Of a DNA stretch of 64,000 nt, positions 43,074 through 50,876 are shown in pieces. Numbering within the stretch: the stretch's first letter is position 1; every line of letters starts with the position of its first letter. Under the pieces are notes generated by a model. The model searched no databases and was not told the DNA's origin. It was given only the letters and a program-made list of their open reading frames with translations. The stretch spans positions 1,279,203 to 1,343,202 of the forward strand of contig CP003809.1 of assembly GCA_000299095.1 (NCBI GenBank). The letters run 5' to 3'. Position numbers and translations under genes: made by a program. Origin of the DNA: an alpha proteobacterium HIMB5. GTDB taxonomy: Bacteria; Pseudomonadota; Alphaproteobacteria; Pelagibacterales; Pelagibacteraceae.

Positions 43074-44027
43074 ATGAAAAAAATTTTAGTTACAAGAAAA
43101 TTAATTAGAGAAAGTGAAGATAAAGCTGCAAAATTATTTGATGCAAAATTTAATACTAACGACGAACTATATTCTCAATCAAAAATAATTGAAATGAGTG
43201 AAGGTTGTGATGGAATTCTGTCATCATTAACTGAAAAGATGGATGTTGATACAATAAATAAACTTCCAGACTCAATAAAAATAATTTCAAATTTTGCAGT
43301 TGGTTTTGGAAACATAGATTTAGAAGCTGCTAAAAAAAGAGGAATAGCAGTAACAAATACCCCAGAGGTTTTATCTGATGCAACAGCTGAAATTGGAATA
43401 TTACTTATTTTAGGAGCATGCAGAAGAGCTTCCGAAGGAATAGAATCTGCTAGAGAAGGTGGCTGGAAATGGTCTGCAGATTATTTAATTGGTAAACAGC
43501 TTACAGGTACACGTTTAGGAATTTTAGGCATGGGTCGAATAGGTCAAAAAATTGCAAACATTGCAAGGTCTTTAGGTATGGTGATTCATTACCATAATAG
43601 ATCAAAGTTGAGTGAGGATAAAGAGCAAGGCGCTGTTTACCACGACAATATCAAGAGTTTGTTCTCTGTATCTGATGTTCTTTCTATTTGTTGTCCAGCT
43701 ACTAAAGAAACTGAAAATATGATTAATAAAGAAACAGTAGAATATTTCCCTAAAGGTGCAGTTATTACTAACGTTGCAAGAGGCGATATCGTTGATGATG
43801 AAGCATTGATTGATGCTTTGAATAGAAGAAAAATTTATGCAGCAGGTTTAGATGTTTATAAAAACGAACCCAATTTAAATCCAGGATATAATAAAATTAA
43901 ATCTGTATTTATTTTACCTCATCTAGGAAGTGCCACCAAGGATACAAGAATAGCAATGGGTAACTTAGCGATAGACAACCTTGATGAATTTTTCAAGACA
44001 GGAAATTGCAAAAATAAAGTAAATTAA
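43074..44027 (+). CDS. D-2-hydroxyacid dehydrogenase (glyoxylate/hydroxypyruvate reductase-like)
   Basis: 317 residues. NAD(P)-binding GILGMGRIGQKIANIARSLGM near 150-170, catalytic Arg in NVARGDIVDDEAL near 230-242, and Glu/His in NEPNLNPGYN and PHLGSATKDTR near 263-292. NFAVGFGNIDLEAAKKRGI near 73-91 is typical for glyoxylate reductase and D-glycerate dehydrogenase. It could recycle glyoxylate or make glycerate from hydroxypyruvate, a fit with glcDEF upstream. The MFS gene follows after six bases. Confidence 0.93.
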   Translation: MKKILVTRKLIRESEDKAAKLFDAKFNTNDELYSQSKIIEMSEGCDGILSSLTEKMDVDTINKLPDSIKIISNFAVGFGNIDLEAAKKRGIAVTNTPEVLSDATAEIGILLILGACRRASEGIESAREGGWKWSADYLIGKQLTGTRLGILGMGRIGQKIANIARSLGMVIHYHNRSKLSEDKEQGAVYHDNIKSLFSVSDVLSICCPATKETENMINKETVEYFPKGAVITNVARGDIVDDEALIDALNRRKIYAAGLDVYKNEPNLNPGYNKIKSVFILPHLGSATKDTRIAMGNLAIDNLDEFFKTGNCKNKVN

Positions 44028-44033
44028 ACTGGG

Positions 44034-45245
44034 ATGCCAAAACCAGTTTTAACAAAATCAAAAGCTATAATAATTTTTTTAGTTTTTGCTCTTGGTTATT
44101 TCATTTCTACGTTACTTAGAGCAATTAATGCAACAATCTCTCCAGAATTAGTCTCAGAGTTTAATTTATCTGCGGGAGATTTAGGATTATTAAGTGGAGC
44201 ATATTTTTTAGGTTTCGCTAGTGTTCAAATTCCATTAGGATACTTATTAGACTCTAAAGGTCCTAAAAAAATTGTTTCTTATTTTTTATTATTAACAATA
44301 GTAGGAATAATATTATTTGCTAATGCAAAAAACTTTCAAATATTGTTGTTATCAAGACTATTAATTGGGATTGGTGTGGGAGCATGTTTGATGGGCCCAC
44401 TGACTGCCTATCGAGTTTGGTTTCAAGATGAGACACAACAAAGATCAAATTCGTGGATGTTGATGGTAGGGGCAATCGGTATGTTATCTTCTAGTTTACC
44501 TGTACAGTATTTATTACCAAGTATTGGATGGAGAGGTGTTTTTATAAATTTAGCAATATTAACATTTATTTGTATTGTTTTGATCGTTTTATTTATTCCA
44601 AAATGGGAAAATTCAAATTTTGAGCAAAGCTCAAAGCAAGGAAGGTTAAGTGATATTTGGAATAACGATTTTTTCAAGAGCTTAGTTCCTATGGGTTTTT
44701 TTAATTATGGTAGTCTTTTTGCTATTCAAACATTATGGGCTGGACCATGGTTAACAAGAGTTTCAGGATATACACCTGAAGAAAGTGCTAAGGGTTTATT
44801 TTTACTTTATTCTAGTTTGTTATTTTCTTTTTTACTTTGGGGTTATTATATACCAAGGTTTTCTAAAAATATTTCTGATGCAGTAAAACTTTTAAGATGG
44901 GGAGCTCCATTAAATTTGATTGTTTTAATTGTAATAATTTTATTAGGTTCTAAAGCGGGCGCAATTCATTGGGCAATTTTTGGTATTAGTTCAATATTTT
45001 TATCATTAACTCAACCAGCTGTTGGGATGGCATTTCCATTAAACAATGCTGGTAAGGCGTTAACATCATTTAATTTGCTTCTATTTGTTGGAGCTTTCGT
45101 TTTACAATGGGTAATAGGTTTGATTATTGATTTAGGTATGAAAATAAATATTTCTGAGGAAAATTCATTTAAAATTGCAATGACGTTTGTATTATTGACA
45201 TCGTTTTTTTCTTACCTGTTCTTTTTGTTTAAAAGTAAAAATTAA
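44034..45245 (+). CDS. MFS transporter
   Basis: 403 residues with twelve hydrophobic helices. The MFS loop 2-3 motif appears as GYLLDSKGPKKIV near 68-80, and SRLLIGIGVGACLMGPLTAYRVWF near 105-128 is the helix 4-5 region. It belongs to the broad organic-anion/nitrate-type MFS carriers; substrate cannot be read from sequence, but its place behind glcDEF and the hydroxyacid reductase suggests a small organic acid such as glycolate or lactate. Its stop overlaps the end of the convergent regulator gene by four bases. Confidence 0.9.
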   Translation: MPKPVLTKSKAIIIFLVFALGYFISTLLRAINATISPELVSEFNLSAGDLGLLSGAYFLGFASVQIPLGYLLDSKGPKKIVSYFLLLTIVGIILFANAKNFQILLLSRLLIGIGVGACLMGPLTAYRVWFQDETQQRSNSWMLMVGAIGMLSSSLPVQYLLPSIGWRGVFINLAILTFICIVLIVLFIPKWENSNFEQSSKQGRLSDIWNNDFFKSLVPMGFFNYGSLFAIQTLWAGPWLTRVSGYTPEESAKGLFLLYSSLLFSFLLWGYYIPRFSKNISDAVKLLRWGAPLNLIVLIVIILLGSKAGAIHWAIFGISSIFLSLTQPAVGMAFPLNNAGKALTSFNLLLFVGAFVLQWVIGLIIDLGMKINISEENSFKIAMTFVLLTSFFSYLFFLFKSKN

Positions 45246-46339
45246 TTCAAGTGTTTATAAACAGTTGTTCTAGATATTCCTAACCGTCTAGCTGTTTTAG
45301 ATATACTTTGAGTTTGTGCAAAAGTAGATTTAATTAATATACATTTTTCTCTTTTCATCTTTGCATCTTTACAATCTTCACACGCATAGGTTTTTATATT
45401 TTGGATAATTTGTTTTTTATTCTCACCATTATAATTCTGATTTTTGACAACAAATACAGATGAACCTAAATAGTCAGTAACTTTAATAATTTTATTGTTC
45501 AGTATATTGCTAGCTATCGATGAAAATGACTCCGTAAAAATATTATTAAAATCTTGATTTTTAATATCCATCAACCCATGTAACATAATTTTCGCATTAG
45601 AGTTTGATCCTACAATTATTCCATCACCATTAATTGCTAATAAGCCCACGCTGGTAGTGGATAAGTATTCTTGTCTTGGATGGAAATTTAAAATTAATTC
45701 ACTTTTAAATTGTTCAATAAATAATTTTGTTTCAATACTTCTTGTTGCAAGATTTACTAATGCCAAAGTATGTTGTTCTCTTGATCTTGCATCAGTTGAT
45801 GCATCAATTATTCCAACTGTTTTTCCTTCATGATTGATTATGGGACTTGCAAAGCATGAAATTTTTTCATGATTAGTAAAAAAATGCTCTTTGCCAGAAA
45901 CTATAGTTGGCTTCTGTAACGCAACTGCTAGACCAAGACCATTTGTTCCACAAACTTTTTCTGACCAAATAGATCCAGGTATTACTGCTTTTCCTACATC
46001 GCCATCTAAACATGATTTGTCATAAATTGTGTCTAAAACCAAACCTTCATTATCTGAGAAGGCTACCATAAAATTTGTGCCAGCAACTTGCGAATATAAA
46101 AGTTCTAATTCTGGAATAATAATTTTTCTTATGCTTTCTTTTTTTTGTCTAATTTCTTCTAATTCTTGAAATGATATTACGCTTCTCTTTGGTCTTTTAA
46201 ATGGATCTAAACCGTTAGAAATACATCTTGCCCAGCTATCTGAAATTTCAGAGTTCATGTTAGCGGTTAACATTTCTCTTTTTTTTAAGATTGTCTTAAA
46301 CTCTTTTTCGACAGTTGATAAATTTGGCATGAGCGACAT
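45242..46339 (-). CDS. AcoR/DhaR-like transcriptional regulator lacking the AAA+ sigma-54 domain
   Basis: 365 residues. The N-terminus is AcoR-like (SDSWARCISNGLDP near 31-44), then a GAF domain with VCGTNGLGLAVALQKPTIVSGKEHFF near 133-158 and FASPIINHEGKTVGIIDAS, a PAS-like region near 225-300, and a Fis-type helix-turn-helix at the end (SKTARRLGISRTTVYKHL, 346-364). AcoR/DhaR proteins carry a sigma-54-activating ATPase between PAS and HTH; here it is replaced by a short linker with C320, C323 and C333. It is divergent from the alcohol dehydrogenase-ABC operon, its likely target. Ligand unknown; acetoin, glycerol or another alcohol by analogy. Confidence 0.88.
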   Translation of the reverse strand: MSLMPNLSTVEKEFKTILKKREMLTANMNSEISDSWARCISNGLDPFKRPKRSVISFQELEEIRQKKESIRKIIIPELELLYSQVAGTNFMVAFSDNEGLVLDTIYDKSCLDGDVGKAVIPGSIWSEKVCGTNGLGLAVALQKPTIVSGKEHFFTNHEKISCFASPIINHEGKTVGIIDASTDARSREQHTLALVNLATRSIETKLFIEQFKSELILNFHPRQEYLSTTSVGLLAINGDGIIVGSNSNAKIMLHGLMDIKNQDFNNIFTESFSSIASNILNNKIIKVTDYLGSSVFVVKNQNYNGENKKQIIQNIKTYACEDCKDAKMKREKCILIKSTFAQTQSISKTARRLGISRTTVYKHLN

Positions 46340-46360
46340 TAAATTTTTTTAATAATTTAA

Positions 46361-46379
46361 ACAACCAACCATAGGTTGT
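46361..46379. promoter_or_regulatory. Inverted repeat in the regulator-adh intergenic space, candidate operator
   Basis: ACAACC (46361-46366) and GGTTGT (46374-46379) form a dyad with a 7-base spacer, and the inner AACCATAGGTT (46367-46377) is itself palindromic. It is the only clear symmetry in the 131-base space between the divergent regulator and adh, 22 bases from the regulator start. It is a plausible binding site for the Fis-type HTH of the neighbouring regulator. No second copy was seen nearby. Confidence 0.4.
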
Positions 46380-46453
46380 ATATGTTAATTTTCTGAACAT
46401 CTTTCAATCAACTGGACTCCTTTAAATTCTCTAAATTTAATAGTCTTCTCACT

Positions 46454-46465
46454 AGAGGGAGATAA
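46454..46465 (+). promoter_or_regulatory. Ribosome-binding region of adh, complementary to the hairpin RNA loop
   Basis: AGAGGGAGATAA spans the Shine-Dalgarno of the alcohol dehydrogenase gene, five bases before the ATG at 46471. It is the exact reverse complement of 32002-32013, the single-stranded part of the candidate hairpin RNA loop. Pairing would mask this ribosome site. Confidence 0.5.
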
Positions 46466-46470
46466 AATAT

Positions 46471-47532
46471 ATGAAAGCTCAAGTTTTACATAAGTATGAC
46501 CCAGAGATGAAAGAACAAACCTGGGTGACTAATAAAGAAATGCCTGATCCAAAAATTGAAAAGGCTTCTGATGTAATTGTAAAAATTGGTGCTGCAGGGG
46601 TTTGCAGAACTGATCTACATATTATTGAAGGAGTTTGGAAACATATTCAAGATCCAGATGGTGAGTTATTACCATGTGTAATGGGTCACGAAAATGCAGG
46701 TTGGATTGAGGATGTTGGTAAAGACGTTACTGAATTTAAAAAAGGTGATCCAGTAATTCTTCACCCATTGATTTCAGGAACAGATGGTACCTGCTTAGAT
46801 TGCAGAAGAGGAAATGATATGCACGCTGCAGCAGGTGCATTTCCAGGTTTAAGTATTAAAGAAGGTGGATATTCTGAATTATTAAAAACAAGTGTTAGAA
46901 ATCTAATCAAACTTCCAAAAGTTTTAGCACCAAAAGATGTTGCGCCTTTTTCTGATGCTGGCTTGACTGCTTACAGAGTAGTTAAGAAAGCTACAAGACA
47001 TTTGCTACCAGGTCAAAGCTGTACGATAATTGGAGCTGGTGGTTTAGGACATATTGCAATTCAATGTTTAAAAGCAATGTGTGCTGCAGACATCATTATT
47101 GTAGAAAAATCTGAAAAAGCGTTGAAACATGCAATGGAACTTGGTGGTGATCACGGAGTTTTAATTGATGGTAATGAAATCGAAAAAGTAAAAGAACTTA
47201 CAAAAGGAAAAGGTTCTGAAGCTGTAATCGATTTTGTTGGTGAAAAAGGATCTACAGCCATGGGAATTCAAATGACTTCTAATGGTGGTTTTTATTACAT
47301 TGTTGGATATGGAGAAGAAATTAAATCACTAGCAGTTGATTTAATTATTTCTGAGAAAACAATTGTAGGTAATTTAGTAGGAACGTGGTCTGAGTTATAT
47401 GAATTGATGGAATTAGCTGACAGAGGAAAAGTTAAGCTATCTATGCAAGAATATAAATTAGATGATGCTAACAAAGCACTTCATGACTTAAACGAAGGAA
47501 AAGTTAAAGGTCGTGCAGTCTTAGTTCCATAA
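46471..47532 (+). CDS. Zinc-dependent alcohol dehydrogenase (MDR family)
   Basis: 353 residues. Catalytic-zinc residues: C45 in GVCRTDLH, H73-E74 in MGHENAGW. The nucleotide-binding loop is IIGAGGLGHIAIQ near 190-202. The structural-zinc lobe is altered: the usual four Cys read D105, C108, C111 and H118/A119 (DGTCLDCRRGNDMH). It should oxidise an alcohol with NAD(P). It is first in an operon with a full ABC importer, divergent from an alcohol-type regulator, so an imported alcohol or polyol is the likely substrate. The ABC binding-protein gene follows after 18 bases with AAGGAGAAG. Confidence 0.92.
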   Translation: MKAQVLHKYDPEMKEQTWVTNKEMPDPKIEKASDVIVKIGAAGVCRTDLHIIEGVWKHIQDPDGELLPCVMGHENAGWIEDVGKDVTEFKKGDPVILHPLISGTDGTCLDCRRGNDMHAAAGAFPGLSIKEGGYSELLKTSVRNLIKLPKVLAPKDVAPFSDAGLTAYRVVKKATRHLLPGQSCTIIGAGGLGHIAIQCLKAMCAADIIIVEKSEKALKHAMELGGDHGVLIDGNEIEKVKELTKGKGSEAVIDFVGEKGSTAMGIQMTSNGGFYYIVGYGEEIKSLAVDLIISEKTIVGNLVGTWSELYELMELADRGKVKLSMQEYKLDDANKALHDLNEGKVKGRAVLVP

Positions 47533-47550
47533 TAATAAAAAGGAGAAGAG

Positions 47551-49089
47551 ATGAAGACAATAAAAACACTCGCAACAGCTCTTTTATCAGGATTAATGGT
47601 ATTCAGTCCTGTTGCGTACGCAGATAAGTGGAGTGATCAATTTCCACATATCAAAGCAACTGGAGATATTCCTGGAATGTGTTCTTACGAAGAAATGTCT
47701 AAAAAGGACTACAGTGGGAAAACTCTAAAAATAAATACACACGCAATTCCAGTAATGGGAGAGCCAACAGCTCTACATGCTGAACAGTTTGAAAAATTAA
47801 CTGGAGCTAAAGTTGAAGTTACACATACACCTGCAGGTGATTTGTATTCTAAAGCAATGGTTCCATTTCAAGCTGGACAAGCACCTTACGATATTGTGTT
47901 TGGATTTTCTAATTTCATTAATGATTGGAAAAGATACTTAGCACCAGTACCTAAAAAGTACATGAATTCACCTGAGATGAAAGATGTAACTAAATCTCAT
48001 ATGGGTGTATCTTCATGGGATGGTACAATGTATCAATATCCGGTTGATGGTGACAGACACTATTTAAAATATAGAAAAGATGTCATCGATAATCCTGAAA
48101 TGCAGAAAAAATATAAAGCTGACACTGGTAAAGAATTAAGAGTTCCTAGAACTTGGAAAGAATACGGTGAAATGGCTAAATATTTTAATGATTGGGATTG
48201 GGATGGAGATGGTGAAAAAGAATATGGTTCAGCTGAAGTTATGAAAAAAGATGACTTAATGTTTGCAGCTTTTTTCAGCAGATCAGTTGCATATGCTAAA
48301 AACCCTAGAACTCCAGGTGGTTTCTTTTTTGATTTAGAAACTATGAAACCAAATATCAATAACCCAGGATTTGTTGAAGCATTAACTGATTGGGTTGAAG
48401 CTACTAAATATGTTCCCCCAGGAGGAACTAACTTTGGTCTAGGTGATGAAATTGGATCATTTGGTGGTGGACAAACTTTATTTAGTTTTTCATGGGATGA
48501 TGCTTTCATCGCTGCAATGCAAGATGATAGTCCTATTAAAAATAAAGTAGGTGCGGCTCCACTTCCAGGTTCTGACAGAGTTTGGAACAGAGTATCTAAT
48601 AGCTGGGAAAACCAATTTAACCAAGCTCCATACATCGTTTGGGGTTGGGCAGTAGGAGTTGCTAAGAAAAGTAAAGTAAAAGATATGGCTTTTGACTATC
48701 TATGTTTCTTTTCAAATGGTGCAAACCACCAAGCTGATTTAGCAATTGGTAGATTTGGTGTTAACCCATTTAAGAACTCAGACTTTGACCCTAACATTTA
48801 TATTAATAGCATGGGTTGGGATCCAGAGATCGCTAACAGTTACACTAAAACACTTTTAGATATGGAAAAAAGTAACAACAGAGTTTTCCCTCTAAGAGTT
48901 CCAGGTGTATTTGAATTTACAAGTGCTGTAGCTACAGGAACTTCCAAAGCTCTTGCAGGACAATTATCTCCTCAAGCTGCATTAGATGAAGTTGCTAAAG
49001 AGTGGGAAGCAATTGTAAGCAGAGTAGGCAAAAAAGCAGTACAAAAAGCCTATGCTGTTGGTGTCAAAATGGAAGACAACGAACTATAG
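47551..49089 (+). CDS. ABC transporter extracellular solute-binding protein (family 1, GlpV-like)
   Basis: 512 residues: Sec signal peptide (LATALLSGLMVFSPVAYA), then a large family 1 binding protein. INTHAIPVMGEPTALHAEQFEKLTGAKV near 62-89, APYDIVFGFSNF near 112-123, and a calcium-loop-like DWDGDGEKEYG near 214-224 are seen. Size and setting (two permeases, two ATPases) resemble the alphaproteobacterial glycerol transporter GlpSTPQUV; the true ligand is unproven. Codons are well optimised, as expected for an abundant periplasmic protein. A 10-bp stem-loop at 49104 separates it from the permeases. Confidence 0.9.
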   Translation: MKTIKTLATALLSGLMVFSPVAYADKWSDQFPHIKATGDIPGMCSYEEMSKKDYSGKTLKINTHAIPVMGEPTALHAEQFEKLTGAKVEVTHTPAGDLYSKAMVPFQAGQAPYDIVFGFSNFINDWKRYLAPVPKKYMNSPEMKDVTKSHMGVSSWDGTMYQYPVDGDRHYLKYRKDVIDNPEMQKKYKADTGKELRVPRTWKEYGEMAKYFNDWDWDGDGEKEYGSAEVMKKDDLMFAAFFSRSVAYAKNPRTPGGFFFDLETMKPNINNPGFVEALTDWVEATKYVPPGGTNFGLGDEIGSFGGGQTLFSFSWDDAFIAAMQDDSPIKNKVGAAPLPGSDRVWNRVSNSWENQFNQAPYIVWGWAVGVAKKSKVKDMAFDYLCFFSNGANHQADLAIGRFGVNPFKNSDFDPNIYINSMGWDPEIANSYTKTLLDMEKSNNRVFPLRVPGVFEFTSAVATGTSKALAGQLSPQAALDEVAKEWEAIVSRVGKKAVQKAYAVGVKMEDNEL

Positions 49090-49103
49090 TTAACTAACTT
49101 TTT

Positions 49104-49127
49104 GTGGCCATTAAAATTAATGGCCAC
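49104..49127 (+). repeat. Stem-loop between binding-protein and permease genes (mRNA processing/attenuation)
   Basis: GTGGCCATTA (49104-49113) and TAATGGCCAC (49118-49127) form a perfect 10-bp stem with a 4-base loop, 14 bases after the binding-protein stop. There is no T tract, so complete termination is unlikely; such elements typically protect the abundant upstream mRNA from 3' decay. It also shows that the GTG at 49104 is not a start codon. Confidence 0.75.
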
Positions 49128-49160
49128 ATTAAACAAAAATTATATAATCCAACTTTACAA

Positions 49161-50024
49161 ATGAACTTTAAGCATAAATACTTTTTTTTGTTTCCAGGTT
49201 TATTTGTGCTTATAGGAATTTTAATTTTTCCAATAATATTTGTAGTAAGGTTAAGTTTATCAGGATGGAATAGTTATAATCCTGGATTAGATTTTATTGG
49301 GTTAGAAAATTATATTAGATTATTTACAGATGATCCTAGGTTCTGGGAGTCATTTTTTAGATTAAGTTTTTTATCAGTAACAACTGTAATTCTTCAATAT
49401 GTGATTGGTTTTGCTTTAGCACATATGGTTTGGAAAGATATTAAATTTAAGAGATTTTTTAGAGTTTTATTCTTAATTCCGATGATGACCACACCAGTCA
49501 TCATGACTGTAATATGGAGAACTTTTTTTCACGAGTCCCTTGGACCTGTAAATGACATTTTATCTAATTTTGGTGTTTCACCCAAATGGCTTACAGATCC
49601 AGTCATCGCAAAGTTTACGGTAATCATCGTTGAAGTTTGGCAGTGGACTCCATTTATGTTTTTATTATTATTAGCAGGATTATTATCATTACCAAAAGAA
49701 CCTTTCTTAGCCGCAGCTATAGATGGCGCTAGTCCAGTGAGAAAATTTATTTATGTAACATTTCCCTTAATGGCTCCAATATCAATAGGTGCAATTATTA
49801 TTAGATTAATTGAAGCATCTAAAATTATGGATACAGTTTATGTTTTAACTTCAGGTGGTCCTGGAACTTCAACAGAGACATCAAGCTTTTATATTTTTAT
49901 TAAAGGATTAAGAGAATTTCAAATGGGTTATGCAGCTTCAATGTCATTTACATATTTAATAATAATGATCATAAGCTTAACAATCATAGCTAAGGTTTTA
50001 ACAAAACTTTTATTAAAGGAATAA
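49161..50024 (+). CDS. ABC sugar/polyol transporter permease (MalF/GlpP-type)
   Basis: 287 residues from the ATG at 49161; the longer in-frame GTG at 49104 lies in the stem-loop and is rejected. Six membrane helices begin with YFFLFPGLFVLIGILIFPIIFV. The EAA loop that contacts the ATPases is AAAIDGASPVRKFIYVTFPLMAP near 192-214. It fits the sugar-type permease that pairs with a family 1 binding protein. The second permease starts three bases later. Confidence 0.93.
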   Translation: MNFKHKYFFLFPGLFVLIGILIFPIIFVVRLSLSGWNSYNPGLDFIGLENYIRLFTDDPRFWESFFRLSFLSVTTVILQYVIGFALAHMVWKDIKFKRFFRVLFLIPMMTTPVIMTVIWRTFFHESLGPVNDILSNFGVSPKWLTDPVIAKFTVIIVEVWQWTPFMFLLLLAGLLSLPKEPFLAAAIDGASPVRKFIYVTFPLMAPISIGAIIIRLIEASKIMDTVYVLTSGGPGTSTETSSFYIFIKGLREFQMGYAASMSFTYLIIMIISLTIIAKVLTKLLLKE

Positions 50025-50027
50025 ACG

Positions 50028-50876
50028 ATGAATAAACTTTATATTTTTTTAAAATATTTCTTTATAGTTTTTTGGACAATATTTGTAGTAGCACCATTTC
50101 TTTGGGCATTGACAACATCTTTTAAAGATTTCCAATCTGTCAATGCAGGAGTAACTTATATTCCTTGGGTGGATTTTGAACCAAATTTAGAAGGCTGGAA
50201 AGTTTTAATCAAGTCTCCTGCAAAAGGAGGTGTGGATATTGTAGAACCTTATTTTAATAGTTTGTTCGTTACATGCACTGCAAGTTTAATTAGTATTATT
50301 CTTGGAACTCTATCGGCATACGCATTATCAAGATATACATTCAAGGCTGGGTTTGTAAAAAACAATGACATTACATTTTTCTTTATTTCTCAAAGAATTA
50401 TGCCACCTATCGTTTTATCAATCCCATTTTTTTTATTTTTAAGCTCCATAGATTTGCTTGATAGTCTTTCAGGATTAATAGTCGTTTACATAGTTTTATT
50501 AATGCCAATAGCTGTTTGGATCATGGTTGATTTTTTTAATAAAGTTCCAAAAGAAATAGATGAGACAGCATTAATCGATGGATGCAATCCTTATCAAGCA
50601 TTTTTAAAAGTAGTTTTACCAAATTCAATACCCGGTTTAATAGTTGCTGGTATGTTTTGTATAATTTTTGGTTGGATTGATTTTTTCTTTGCATTTATTT
50701 TAACATTTACAGAAGTTCAGTTGTTACCAGTGAAAATTGTAGCTTTAAATTCATCTGTAACTCCTTGGTGGAGTTTATCTGCATCAGCTTTAGTATCTGT
50801 TGCGCCTTTAATTATTGTTGCATTTATTGTTGAGAGGTATTTGTCAAAAGGAAATTTATCTGGAGCAATTAAATAA
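50028..50876 (+). CDS. ABC sugar/polyol transporter permease (MalG/GlpQ-type)
   Basis: 282 residues with six membrane helices and the EAA loop ETALIDGCNPYQAFLKVVLPNSIPG near 180-204. FISQRIMPPIVLSIPFFLF near 117-135 and the N-terminal FVVAPFLWALTTSFK are typical of MalG-type subunits. The stop overlaps the first ATPase start (TAATG), so the membrane and ATPase subunits are coupled. Confidence 0.93.
   Translation: MNKLYIFLKYFFIVFWTIFVVAPFLWALTTSFKDFQSVNAGVTYIPWVDFEPNLEGWKVLIKSPAKGGVDIVEPYFNSLFVTCTASLISIILGTLSAYALSRYTFKAGFVKNNDITFFFISQRIMPPIVLSIPFFLFLSSIDLLDSLSGLIVVYIVLLMPIAVWIMVDFFNKVPKEIDETALIDGCNPYQAFLKVVLPNSIPGLIVAGMFCIIFGWIDFFFAFILTFTEVQLLPVKIVALNSSVTPWWSLSASALVSVAPLIIVAFIVERYLSKGNLSGAIK

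Noticed and set aside
48060..48635. 191-codon open frame antisense to the ABC binding-protein gene
   Set aside because: A shadow of an optimised, highly expressed gene; no recognisable motif and no ribosome site.
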